Below are positions 25,973 through 37,159 of a DNA stretch of 64,000 bases, one piece after another; the first letter of the stretch is position 1, and the number at the start of each line of letters is the position of its first letter. The notes below the pieces were generated by a model. It did no database searches. It worked only from the letters and a program-made list of their open reading frames with translations, and had not been told where the DNA came from. The stretch is from Mesaphorura yosii. Taxonomy: Eukaryota > Arthropoda > Collembola > Poduromorpha > Tullbergiidae. The position numbers and the translations under genes were made by a program. Location of the stretch: the NCBI GenBank assembly GCA_009869945.1, contig WIXG01000005.1:186001-250000 (forward strand), read 5' to 3'.

Positions 25973-26915
25973 CTGAAAATTAAAATCAAGCTTGTTAGAA
26001 CGATGAGTTATTCTAATTTCTAGCAACCTTACCATGTACTGAGTCTACTATTAGTTCCATTGGGTTAGTCTACAGTTAAATCCATTGGAATTATACTACG
26101 CGTACCAGATTTATCCGTTCCGTGAGCGGAATGAGGTATTCATAAAATATTTATCATCTTATGACTATGCGTGCGAGCATTTCCCATTTGACGTTGGACT
26201 TGCAGGTAGCGACTTAGACCCATCGTAAATTCTGAATTGTGTACATAAAATGCCCGTCTCCAACGTGGGTTGCCACGGGGCATACTGCGACGACGGGACT
26301 CCTGCTTACGATGTAGAGTACTAGTACGACCAGTGCCAGTTCAGCTTTCTCCCAGGAACTTTCTTCTGGACATGAAAGCCTTAAAACCAACCCCGTAGCT
26401 GTGAAAGCACAAGTACCTGGTTCGCCTAACATGAAAGAAGAGTCCATGCATGTCTTTTGACTTTCCATTCTGTCTTTCCACTGTGAAAGCACTGAAGACT
26501 GAGGCTGAGACGGGCGGAATTCCCCTTCTACCGCTACAGCGCAATCTCCAAAGCGGAAGCGGAGCTTTCTGGCTCTGGCATTTCATCGAACCGAATTCAC
26601 CGAGTGATCTTGAATTCTTCCCTTCTTGGTCTTGTACAACAGTCTGATATTTCCAAGCTCCACTGCTCTACTGCGGATGTACAATTGAATCTTTCCATCC
26701 AGTATTACCTCCACAGATTCAAAATGTCTTGGAATACTCGTATTGACTACGCATGCAATGCTGTTGCCTTTCGAATGCAGTATTTTCTGCTAGCCTACGC
26801 AGTGTGAGTTGGGAACAGATTTCCAAGCAGATTTTAAGTGAAGTGGTGCAATTCGATTATTAATTTTGGAAATCCGCGCAAGTAACACAAAAATGACTTC
26901 ATGAAGAACCTGTTT
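25973..26915. other. Divergent 5' region, no gene certain
   Basis: Lies between the minus-strand FAM149-like gene and the plus-strand coiled-coil gene, so it should hold both promoters and leader exons. Open frames on both strands (26214-26586 minus, 26450-26807 plus) could be untranslated or N-terminal exons, but none shows a domain or a decisive splice phase. Confidence 0.45.
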
Positions 26916-29900
26916 ATGGGTCAATGCACGTCTTGTTCAACTCAGAGACCAAATTTGAGTTCCTCGCTGCCTCAAACACCAGAGTACGAATTGAATCCGG
27001 ACGCAGTGTTCACGGTGCCATTGTCATCGACGTCAACAGCAACAGCTCGAGCCCCGAGTTCTGGGAAGGTTCATCCGGCACTTAAAGTAAGTCAAAGCTT
27101 GAACTCAACATTCGCGTTTATTTCGACAATAACTATTGACTAATGCAATATAGTCTAAGCATAGGTTAATTTAAACTGTCTCTACTTGACGGTCGCTTTC
27201 TTTCTGTGTTTGTTTTTGCTCCTGTGTCTGCTGCTGATGCGCAATTGACGGCGGTGTCATGTGCTGCCCATTTCTCATGTACCTGACTCGAGCGTACCAG
27301 ATCGCAAAGCGAATGTAACTGTTAAGGAACCACCGAGTCAGTCTGAATCGGCACAGGAAGACAGACAACCGCATTACTGCGCAAGCTAACTTGTCGTACG
27401 CCGACATTAGGCCGGCCGTGTTCTTCGCGACTTTCATTTTGGCCACATGGGTGATCATAAAATGTGTCGTGGAATTCATACGCAGAAACGACACATAGAA
27501 TGAAAGCCCATAAATGAGAGCATCCCACATTATGATCGTGTACTTATCGACCGCCTTGAATCCAGCCATGAAGATGTTGTCCCAGATCTTCGTGTACCCA
27601 ACGCGATCTTTCACGTGAAGTGCCAGATTGAAACGATCCTCGATTCCTGCGATAAACATAAAAGAAAAGGTCAAAACGCGTACTGAAGAGATGCATAATA
27701 CATTAAGCAAGACTAAAATGCCAGTTATCTGTTCCATGCTCATTACCGAGCAGGCGCCCAAGGACGGCCCACATATGGACGAATCCATTCATTCCTTCTG
27801 CATCGTCCTCGTCAATGCCAAACATACGCGGGTGCAGGTTGATGAAGCCCAGAAAGCAGAATTGAGTTACGACCATGTCGAACTGACTCATGGGCACCTT
27901 CGGGTTCTCGACCAGCACGTCCCACGGTGTGTCATCGGTGTTTATGTCTTTGCAGTCCGCATGTATTGCGTTCAGCAGTGATTCCTGCTTGCTGTCCAGG
28001 TATATGTTCGGCACAAGTGATTTATCGTAATTCGATGCAGCCGCCCCGTGCATTTTCCTGACCGCATAAACATCCTGAGCGCTTTTGCCCGTTCTTGCCA
28101 CGAAATCGGTCTCGTACCACGCTTTAATGTGCAGGATCGTTGACAAGTACCTCGTGAGAGAGGCTTCTTTCCTGTGCGATTCGCCAGTGCGAAGCAGCAC
28201 CGAACGACCCGACTTGAACGTGAATATCAGCATCAAAGATATAAAATGGGCGAGCTGAACCGAAAACCAGTTGCGACGAATGAACTCTTGTCCCTTCTTA
28301 ATCTGACCTTCGTCCAGCCAGTCAATCGTGTTGTTTGCTGGCTGGATTCCGTGGTCGCCGTACACAAATGGCGCCTCCTCCACTAGACGATTGTAAAAGT
28401 CGCTGTGGTCCGAAGGAACCGTCTCTGCCTTGTTCTTCTTCCTTGTCGTGTCAAAGTTGATGACGCTGATCGAGACCAGATCAGCTTTGTCCTTCACAAT
28501 TGTGTTGAGACCCCGCATCTTGCCGTGCCAGTGAGTGCCAAGTACTGCGTTGCGGCATTCCAGAAATTGGACTGACTCTGGGCCGAGAAATCCAGTCCAA
28601 TATGTATTTGCAATTTGCGAGAATGCATCATTCATCTGTATTTCTATTTGGAAAATTGGTTGCCAATTACTTTATTATTGAATATGGCTCATAGCTAAGT
28701 ACGAACAAGTAAGCTGTACATTCCTTGTGAGAACTACTTTCTCCTCAGACGCCAAGCCAATTATTGGGAGCCATATTTTCCTCACGAACGCCCAATTTGC
28801 TATCTCTGAAGCTAAAAGCGGCTTCATTAAGGCGCTCATTATCCTGACCTTAGCCTTAGACAAAGACCGCGTCGGATCATGATTGCTGTTGCTGCATTTC
28901 GTTGCAACATTTGTAATTTCGATGCCCAAATTTTTCCGAGCCATGATTCACAAACGTCGTGATTCATATTCACTTAACGCTTGTATCTGGCCTCGTATTT
29001 TTTTGTTGGCCTCAGAATTTACTTAATGCGATTATGCCTCGTATTGTTGCTAGCCTGCAATTCTAGCTCCAGTCTCTTGCACCATTATGCAAGCCGAATG
29101 CATTGCCGTCTCAAAAGTCTCGATGCAATTGCATTACAGACACTCAGACAGAGTAATTTCTGATCAGAGTTAGCAAACATGGAAGATCAGCTCGAAATAA
29201 ATATAATAGTTGACACAGACACAGGCGGACCAGCCACGCCACACCAACTCGAGACGAAGTAGGCTGTATCGTTTTAAATATTAAATAGACAAGCATTAGC
29301 AGCAGCTGAAACGTGAGCACGCATGAGGAATGATAATGACGCAGCGAATGAATTAATCTTTTAATGTACCTGATTCAAGTGTCACGATGGGCAGGGCAGG
29401 CATGGCGTCAAGTCAAGGTGCGCATTACGCATCGCACTAGTAGACAAGCAAGGTAGACAGTAAATGAAAGCAACAGCTCATTATAAATGGTTTTTTGTTT
29501 GAGATTCACTTGATTCATGCCAGCATCACATGCACACAACTCAATTGTGTTTGATTTGAATCTTCTGCCCTTTTAAAATATTTCTTCCTTTTATGGAGCA
29601 ATAACATTGGGCAATTATTTCACTGTGCTGGATTTGCACTTGCTCAATGTTAATTACAACGAAGCAAGGCGCGCAGTCAATCGCCTGGCCCAGTCAATTC
29701 ATTTCGTAATTTACTTCGCTAGGAAGTGTTCCTATTTGCCATCAAGAGCCTAGAAGAGTGATAACTTACCCCAGCAAGTCAAAATTCACAGAACAAGTTC
29801 CTAATCAATGGCGATAATGATAATAGTGTCATAATTTCAATATAAAGTCTGAGCCAGCGCCAGTTCGTCATGAAGGAGCTCAAAGTCTCGCAATTTTTGT

Positions 29901-32900
29901 GAAAAATCCAAAAATTGCAGATGACTTTGCACAAGTTAAAGTATGCTTTTGCGTTTGTGACTTCGCCTCTGGAATCATGGGTCATCTTTCGACTTTGAAA
30001 GTATGATTCACTGGCTCATTAGCCTAACTGATGACTTCAATGATAGGTTTGGTAAGTTTAAGCAACCGATACAAGAACAATGGTCTGCATGCTGCGTTTA
30101 CGGTTACGAATTAGGACTCTGCCAGTACAATGAGTATTGGACAAGAAAATTGTTGACAATTTTCCGGAAGTAACGCAAGGATTTTAATGTTAATTTCAGA
30201 TAAGGTCCAAGATAAAGAAGTCAGCGACACGAACAACATCAACAACTGCACCACAACTGCAGGAAAAAGGCACGGAGGATGGTTCCATGAACACGGGCGA
30301 CGCAAGCGACACTCGAAGCAATTACCAGCGGAAGCCATCTAAGAAACATCGAGTCTCACCATCGCCACAAGCAACTGAGTCCACAGGCCGTAAAAGTGGA
30401 TTCTTACTTTGGGGCAAAACTACCGACAGAAGTGAACAGCCCGACGTTAAGCCCAGTCCGTCGAAACCAATCTTCCTAAGAAAGTTCCTCTTCCTTCAAG
30501 TCAAGAGCAAAGAACCTGACACTGGTACGATTCAGGCGAAGCCTGACGGCAATAATTCGAACAGCAATAACAACGAAGCCGACCCAAGTGACAACAACAA
30601 CACAGATTCTGTATTTGCTGGAAACTACTCAGCAAGCTCTAAAGCCGCAGCCACAAACCAGGAAAAAGAATTTGACGAAGCAGCACGCGAGGGTCCAATC
30701 CCAATTTCTGCGGTCACCTTACACGCTTTAAATTCAAACAGAGAGGAAAAGAAGCAGCTTCGGGATCTGTTCCTGTTTGGAACGACTGACACTACAACCA
30801 GCACAACAACCGTAGTCACAAATTCTACGTCGGCCGGGTACTTTAGCTTGCCACTCTTTATCGCCGCGTCAGAAATGGAATCAAAGCGCTCTGGGTCAAG
30901 TGCGAGGGGAAGCCCATTTCCTTCCTTGGCGCACCAAAACCAACCACCTCCAGAAAAGGTGAAGCGGACATTTCAGTACCAACCGCCAAAGTCGGCCATT
31001 AGCGCAAAGATCGCCACCCTTAACTTGAATCAAGCACCTCAGGTTCTAGTCGGTTCTGCAGCCGCTGGCACGCAGCCGTCCGCCAGGTTCCAAGCTGTGT
31101 GCAACGCGAACCTGAATCGCTATGGCGAGAATACGAGGTTATTCGGGCGGCCAGGCAATCAGATTTTCCGTACTTACCCGAACTTGGTGCCTCCGCCTGT
31201 TTCAAAGATACCCAGTGCGACTGCCACTGGAACTGCAACAAATACTCTGGCTCCGATTTCGGAACAAAATAATAACAGAATCGAATTGACATCTCCTGGG
31301 AATACACCGCGTAGTACCTACACGACTTTAAAGAAGCCAGTGGAGCCCAGACCCTTCCACACGATTCTGTATCCAGCTCGGACGCAGGCCCAAAACCAGA
31401 ACTTGCAATCTGTGCCAACTTTAGGAGTTAAGGGACTTCAGACTGTGAACACGGGAGTGATCTTGCAGCGTAAAATGTTCAATCAGGGCAAAGGCGATGA
31501 CAAATCCACTCCAACGTCAGCAAAGTGTAAATCGGGCTCTGGGAAGGGAGATGGACGGAGTGCCAAAACGAATTACCCTCTCCAGCACGACTCGTCCAGT
31601 TCGGGTGAATTCGGCAGCAAGTTGGGACATCACCATCACCGTGGAGGAGGCGATCACCATCACATGTCCGACTCTGAGTACTTGGATGATGAGATTTCTG
31701 ATCAGCCTGACCTGACGTTAACTTTCAAAGGTTAGTAGCGTCAACATAACTTGCCAAAGTAGTGGAGTTCCTTGGAGTGCGGGCGGTCGTTTCTCGTTTG
31801 TGTCCATACAAAGATGATTTATTATCTCACCTCATCATCTTTCATGCCATCCAATACAACGCTACGTTTAAGACTGCCTGTGCGAATGCATCCGAAGTGC
31901 CTGGCACTTGTTAAAGTGAGAGTTGGGCGGCGAAGGCGGTGATGAACTGTTATTAGACTTGCGATATTTATTGCATGATTTGTTTGAATTTGTATTTCGT
32001 GGGCGTCCAGACTTGCATTATGCATTGCTTCGATTAGACAAATCCTTCATTAAATGATAATTCGTGTTGCAAAAGTGAAAAGTGAACTGAGATCTGCTCA
32101 GTCCACACCGACCGGTCTGAATCAGACGAGCGTGCAACGTGATAAATTAATTTAGTCCAGTCTCAAATGATGCGTTGCGTGCTGGAAACATGTAGTGGAA
32201 GTATGAGACAACAACGCAGTGGCACTATTGTTGAGAGCACAATTACGATAATTACCGTTCATCAGCAGATTTGGCAGAGCAGAGCTGATCGGATGAGGTT
32301 TTGTATGTTAAAGATTCCAAATTAAGCACGCTAGCATCTCGAACGAACGGTAGAAAGGATGAAATTATGTGCAATTGAATTACACACGTGAAGGTCAAAA
32401 GTTAAAACCTTGATTCCTGATATAGGAATTCCACTTCCATCTCCAACTCAGTCGTAATGTTGTGCATAATTGAACTTATTATGACTGCAGTAAGCATTCT
32501 TTTATCCTTCTATATCGCTGCCTGACAACCTGACTTGCCATATCTATATGACCATTTAATGTAATGTGTAGGTGGTTTACAAGTTCAAACCATCTGTAAT
32601 GTTATTAACTCTGGTTAGTGGTTTGGTTAGGCTGTCATTGGTCTGCAGATTACTCATGCCATTGTTATTACGTCAGTAGTCAGCGCCAGTTAGTGAAAAG
32701 TTCGGTTCAAGTGCACAAGCTGGTTAAACTCCACAAGTGTGGAGTCTGCAAATTGTAACGTCTCGTTTGAAACGCGCACGTAAATAATTGAGGCTGCCAC
32801 CAGATTTTTAATCACACCCTTGACATATTGAACGAATTTGATCGTTGAGGATCAAATTACCTGTTTTGTTTAATTCTCTTAAAGAAATTCAATCCACAAT

Positions 32901-34595
32901 CATTCAAAGTTGTGATTACTACACTCGATAATCGCTTTTTTAATACCAATAATTGGAGTGATAATATGTTAGATTATCACGGTCAGGTAGCTGCTTAGTA
33001 GTGCAGTGCAGTTCAGTGCAGGTGAAAAATAAATTGAAAATGTTAAATGAGAAACAGAACGAGAATATAAACAAGCTTTTGCTGTTTTTTCGTCGCCACG
33101 CACACGCGTACAGATGAGACAAAACAAGATGAGACTGAATTGTAATCGGTAATTTCGGTAATACAAAAACAGACATTTCAACCTTCCTCTGTCGTGGATG
33201 AATTATTATTGTCCAATTGAATTTTTATTACTGGCACATGTTGTGTGTTCCAACTGTTAGCCATATTTTCGTCATGTCATACTGCAAACAGACTTACTGG
33301 ACTGACTCAGGTTTTTAACGTGCTGAGTGGTTAGATTTAGACGCTCTCAAACGGGAAAGGGCTTACGAGGCGTTTTAGTATCCACTCTGTGCAGCCAGAC
33401 ACAAACTAATTGCCGTGTTTATTCTGTGTATTGCAGATTTATCACCAAGCTCTTCAGGTGAAAGCCTTGCGTCCTGTGACCTGATGTTGGAGAAAAGAGT
33501 AAACAGACAAGACAGGTATTATGCTGGGACTTATTTCGTTTCATATAGAAAGTGAAGATAACAAAACTTAATAACTTTTGTTTCATACTGCAGTTTTCAG
33601 CGAGATGGGGACATGGCAAGCGACTCCGCATTTTCTGATACGTCGAGCGCAAAAGCAATTCCAACATCTGCGTCTGCCGTCACAAGACTCAGCAGTATTG
33701 ACCGTCTCTCGTCTCCGAAGCACCGTGCTAAGAGCAGCGGACCTGCACTTACTCCTAAAGCCCCATCTCCAACGAAGCCCAAGCAGAACTTTATCCTGAG
33801 AAACCTTCAACAAGTGTCCAGTGCTAGTCCGAAAGACCGAAAGGATGTAAATGGAAAGAAGATGAATTTAAAGGAGATTCGTTCAGACGCGATGAATAAA
33901 AACTTGCGGAAAGAAGCCAAAACCGTGAGTCCAGCAAAGGTAAAGCCACCGGTAGAGAAATCACCCAGCAGAATACCGGAACCAGTGATCGCCGACGCTG
34001 GCCGAGCCTCGTCAGAGGAAAAATTACCTGAAGATCCAAAGGAGTCAGTTTTGAAAAGCATGATGGATGATATGGAGTACTTAAAGACGCAATTGATGGT
34101 GTTAAAGGAGGAACTGGAAGAAAGGGAGAGAGGTGACGCTGAAAAAGACAGAACGATAGAAAAGCTCATGTTGGAGATTGACGTCCTTAAACGAAACAAT
34201 AACGACCGGAAAGGGTCTGGAGGAGGAGAGAAGGTGCACAAATTGCATTTGGACTGCGAACCACCAACTGCCAACGCGGCAGCTCAGACTGATTCAGACA
34301 CGATTTCACCTGTAAGAACGCGCGTGAAATTTTCTCCGCTCTGTCAATGCTACGATTAATTACTCAATGTTGTGTTTACAATTTCAGCTACGGGGCATTT
34401 CATACGACGAATACGACAAATTCGGAGAATTAGTGAGGTAAGTTTTGAAATTGATCTATTAGCGCTTCCAGTTACATTTTACATGAGTTCTAATTATTAA
34501 ATATTCCATTGTTCTTTAGTTTCAGAATCGGTCGACGGATCTCGCCTTCTTCCTCCAGCGTATCCGGGAAGTCTCCAGATGTTTCTTTAGAATGA
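26916..34595 (+). CDS. Unrecognised coiled-coil protein with N-terminal acylation signal
   Basis: Six plus-strand exons: 26916-27086, 30200-31730, 33437-33515, 33594-34311, 34388-34437, 34520-34595, 874 residues with all phases agreeing. I do not recognise the family. Translation from 26916 begins MGQCTS, which fits the N-myristoylation rule (Gly2, Ser6) with Cys4 and Cys7 available for palmitoylation; an in-frame ATG at 26901 would bury this signal. Exon 2 (510 codons) is Asn/Ser/Pro/Thr-rich with a His-rich tract near its end and looks disordered. Exons 3-4 carry SSSGESLASCDL and MASDSAFSDTSS. Then come basic Pro/Ser-rich sequence and a coiled coil of about 60 residues from SVLKSMMDDMEYL to DVLKR. 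The C terminus holds ISYDEYDKFGELV. It is probably a membrane-tethered scaffold or cytoskeletal adaptor (inference). Intron 1 (3.1 kb) contains the whole MpaB-like gene on the other strand. Confidence 0.75.
27171..28635 (-). CDS. MpaB/rubber-oxygenase-like protein (DUF2236), nested
   Basis: Two minus-strand exons, 28635-27747 and 27646-27171, give 454 residues. The pattern matches the arthropod branch of the ER-bound oxygenase MpaB/MpaB'/rubber oxygenase catalytic domain family: IKKGQEFIRRNWFSVQLAH, then a hydrophobic segment, LTRYLSTI, VYAVRKMH, SQFDMVVTQFCFLGFINLHP, and GFVHMWAVLGRLLGIEDRFN across the junction. The C-terminal part has two or three hydrophobic segments (about residues 345-430) and a Gln-rich tail. 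Bacterial and fungal relatives are oxidative cleavage enzymes or membrane oxygenases; the animal substrate is unknown to me. The first ATG sits directly after an AG acceptor-like site, so a non-coding leader exon upstream is likely. The whole gene lies in intron 1 of the plus-strand coiled-coil gene. Confidence 0.88.
28636..30199. other. Remainder of the coiled-coil gene's first intron
   Basis: Probably holds the promoter and leader of the nested minus-strand MpaB-like gene. A minus-strand frame at 28675-28944 (89 codons) just upstream might be an extra N-terminal exon, but it has no domain and no strong donor, so I do not call it. Confidence 0.45.
31731..33436. other. Intron 2 of the coiled-coil gene
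   Basis: About 1.7 kb intron between the GTTAGT donor at 31731 and the acceptor ending at 33436. A/T-rich with short chance frames; nothing else seen. Confidence 0.6.
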
Positions 34596-35206
34596 GCGTG
34601 GCTCTCCTTTGCATCACTTTAATTTTTCATCTTTTTGTACCCTCTAAGAATAGAGTTCATAATGCTTTACTTCCAGCTCTAATTTCCAAAAATTAGCTTA
34701 TCTAATCTAGTCCACAAGCCGAGTATTATTTGTTGTCTAAACTCAGGAAAACGCGATAGTAGAATTAGAACTAGAGCTTGTAATTTCCATGAGGTATTAG
34801 ACTACGGAATGCGGAACACAGAAGGCAAGCCTTTTTACAATCGCAATCGTCCTCCATGTGTACTTTGAAAGCTGTCGTGAGGTTAATGGGATAATGAGGC
34901 CAAAGTCATTCATATTCATCAGTCAGGGTTTTAGGTTCACCAATGCGAAATACCCTTGCAAACTTCTCAGAGCAGTGCAGCTATTTATGTAACAGAAATA
35001 CAAAACCCTGATGGAAAGATCAAATACATCTTGGCTCTTTTCTACAGTGTCTATAATTTTAACTGCTGCTAGTAGGAAACGACTTCATTTCTCAAAGATT
35101 CAATTTTAGCCAGCTTAAAAATAAAAAAAGACCGAATTAGTTTTCGTAAGTAAACGCACCAATCACGCCAATCGTAACTGTATTTTCTGAGCCATGATTT
35201 CGAGTC

Positions 35207-35212
35207 AATAAA
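35207..35212 (+). terminator. Polyadenylation signal of the coiled-coil gene
   Basis: AATAAA about 610 bp after the stop codon at 34595 and the first good hexamer on this strand before the cyclophilin gene. Assignment is by position only. Confidence 0.5.
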
Positions 35213-35252
35213 TGAAATGAAGAAATCTTAAAGAATTCAAATGTTGTTACAT

Positions 35253-35258
35253 TTTATT
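35253..35258 (-). terminator. Polyadenylation signal of cyclophilin
   Basis: TTTATT on the plus strand, that is AATAAA on the minus strand, about 115 bp after the cyclophilin stop codon. Confidence 0.55.
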
Positions 35259-35370
35259 TGTATCCTCTTCAGAAACCTCTCCACAGAAAAAAGTATTTGC
35301 CAATCCTCATTTAACTTTAACTTTAGGTTACAAACTTTTTGGAACTCCACTCGAAAAAGAAAAAATCTAC

Positions 35371-37122
35371 TTAAAGTTGTCCGCAGTCGGCGACAGCAAT
35401 GGTCTTCGAAGTCTTGCCACTCTGGGACCCGAATCCCTCAAGCTTCTTGACAACGTCCATGCCGTCAACAACGGATCCAAAAACGACGTGCTTGCCATCC
35501 AACCATGATGTCTTGGCTGTGGTGATGAAGAATTGAGACCCGTTGGTGTTTTGGCCAGCATTTGCCATCGAGAGAATTCCTGCATACAAATAAAAGTTCA
35601 TGAATTCAAATGTACGCAAATACAAGAGACAAAGAATTCATTAAATACAATTCCTAGCTAATTACCTGGGCCAGTATGAGTCAGCTGGAAGTTCTCATCG
35701 GCAAACTTTTCGCCATAGATTGACTTGCCACCAGTTCCATTCCCGGCGGTGAAGTCTCCGCCTTGACACACTATAAAATTGTTGAGAAGAATAAAAATAA
35801 ATAAACTAAAAAACAATATTGAAACTCCTTTAAATAGGTTTTATGTCAGCTAGAATTTACTGAAGTTCGGAATGACGCGATGGAACACGGATCCTTTGTA
35901 GCCAAAGCCCTTCTCGCCAGTGCACAGGGCGCGGAAGTTCTCAGCAGTTTTGGGAACCACATCAGCTCTCAACTACAAATACATTGCAAACGATTGAGGA
36001 AATTGAGGACATGAGTACTGATAAACGAGCATATGATCTGAATCTGAATGCGATCAGCATGATTTGCATGGCCAAAAACCGATTATTATAAGGCAAAAGC
36101 ATGAACATGAAAACAATTAGAACTGTGAGCACAGACTAGACCGTCAATCTAATTGCTTAGAAAGAAAGGCTGGTGTCTTGTTTCGATTAGTTTAGCACTA
36201 ATGCAAAAGATAGAGACTTATTCATGAAGTCAAATCTGATCGTCAGTGCTTTTTTGATTCCAAGAAGTCAAAAGGAGGACATTGAACGATTGCACGCAAC
36301 GACGCGGCCAGTATTTTTCCGTTGCATTACTATTAAATTTAGCATGCCGTAGTTCACGAAACTCGCCGTTAAGCTGATTCGTCTTTTTTGTAACGTTGCA
36401 GTATTGCACTGCACGCATAAAAGTTACGATAATGCCCCACCTCCCAATCCCAATGCAACCATTTGTTACGTTAATTATGCACCTACTACTGCTAATCTTG
36501 TGATAGACCATTAGCACATGCACGAGTGCTGCTCAATCCTAACTTTGAGATTATTGAAAATGAACTGCAGACTCGAGATACTCGAAAAGTGACCGATTAC
36601 ATAACTGATACTCCATTTTTATGCTGTTAGCATTATCTGACTGACAAAGCAAAGCAGCAGAGATGCACAGCAGAGAAGAGCATCATGGCGGGACACAATA
36701 CAAAAGCCGGCAAGTTAAAAGAGATGTAAAGATCAAGCAAAGAAAGATTCTCTCTTTTGAAATTTAGATGAATTCATGACTCACCTCCATTGTAATGCGA
36801 CCAACTGGCTGTCCATCAGCTAAAACACAAAATGACCGGTGCCAATATCAGTAAAGTACTCTTTGTATTTGATTAATCACCTTAATTTGCTTTGATAAAG
36901 TAAATTACGGCTACACTTACCGGTCATATCAAAAAAGACGCGTGGTCGTGCCATTTTCTTGGATGATGAGTTTGCGGTTGCAAAACACCTTGAAATTAGG
37001 TAAGAATTGGTTGGATTGTTGACGCCGACACAGCAAGTTGATTGTAGAGTGGACTTTAGAAGAATGGGAGACGATGAAGTTGTGAGAAGTATGGCGGTGC
37101 TAGTCACTCGTCGAAGGAACAT
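35371..37122 (-). CDS. Cyclophilin-type peptidyl-prolyl isomerase with optional mitochondrial presequence
   Basis: Five minus-strand exons: 37122-36921, 36819-36785, 35972-35861, 35770-35666, 35579-35371. From ATG 36954 the product is 164 residues, the size of cyclophilin A; from the in-frame upstream ATG 37122 it is 220. The isomerase core is complete: [27 protein letters not shown] with the catalytic Arg, the QGGDFT block, [17 protein letters not shown] and [10 protein letters not shown] with the cyclosporin-contact Trp and His. The upstream segment of 56 residues has no Asp or Glu and several Arg/Lys. It ends SRCF-ATA, an R-3 type mitochondrial processing site. It therefore looks like a presequence, as in Drosophila Cyp1 and vertebrate cyclophilin D. 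Roles would be protein folding in the cytosol and, with the presequence, in the matrix. Intron 2 is about 0.8 kb. Confidence 0.93.
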
Positions 37123-37152
37123 CGTAAACCCTTGTCTTCTGTTGTATTGTAC

Positions 37153-37159
37153 CTTTATA
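37153..37159 (-). promoter_or_regulatory. TATA box candidate of the cyclophilin gene
   Basis: TATAAAG on the minus strand, about 31-37 bp upstream of the upstream ATG at 37122. If used with ordinary spacing, transcription would start within a few bases of that ATG. Confidence 0.4.

Larger units (their letters stand above)
34596..35370. other. Converging 3' untranslated regions
   Basis: The 3' UTR of the plus-strand coiled-coil gene and the 3' UTR of the minus-strand cyclophilin gene meet here. Two opposed polyadenylation signals about 40 bp apart are listed separately. No coding potential seen. Confidence 0.6.

Noticed and set aside
26214-26807. Overlapping frames between the FAM149-like and coiled-coil genes
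   Set aside because: Both strands are open; no start, domain or splice phase distinguishes a real exon, so left as a 5' region.
28675-28944. 89-codon minus-strand frame as extra N-terminal exon of the MpaB-like gene
   Set aside because: No strong donor joins it to 28635 and no similarity to the family's N terminus is evident.
33601-34311. Starting the coiled-coil gene's fourth exon after the second AG (33600)
   Set aside because: That acceptor puts the downstream sequence out of frame; the AG seven bases earlier keeps the phase.
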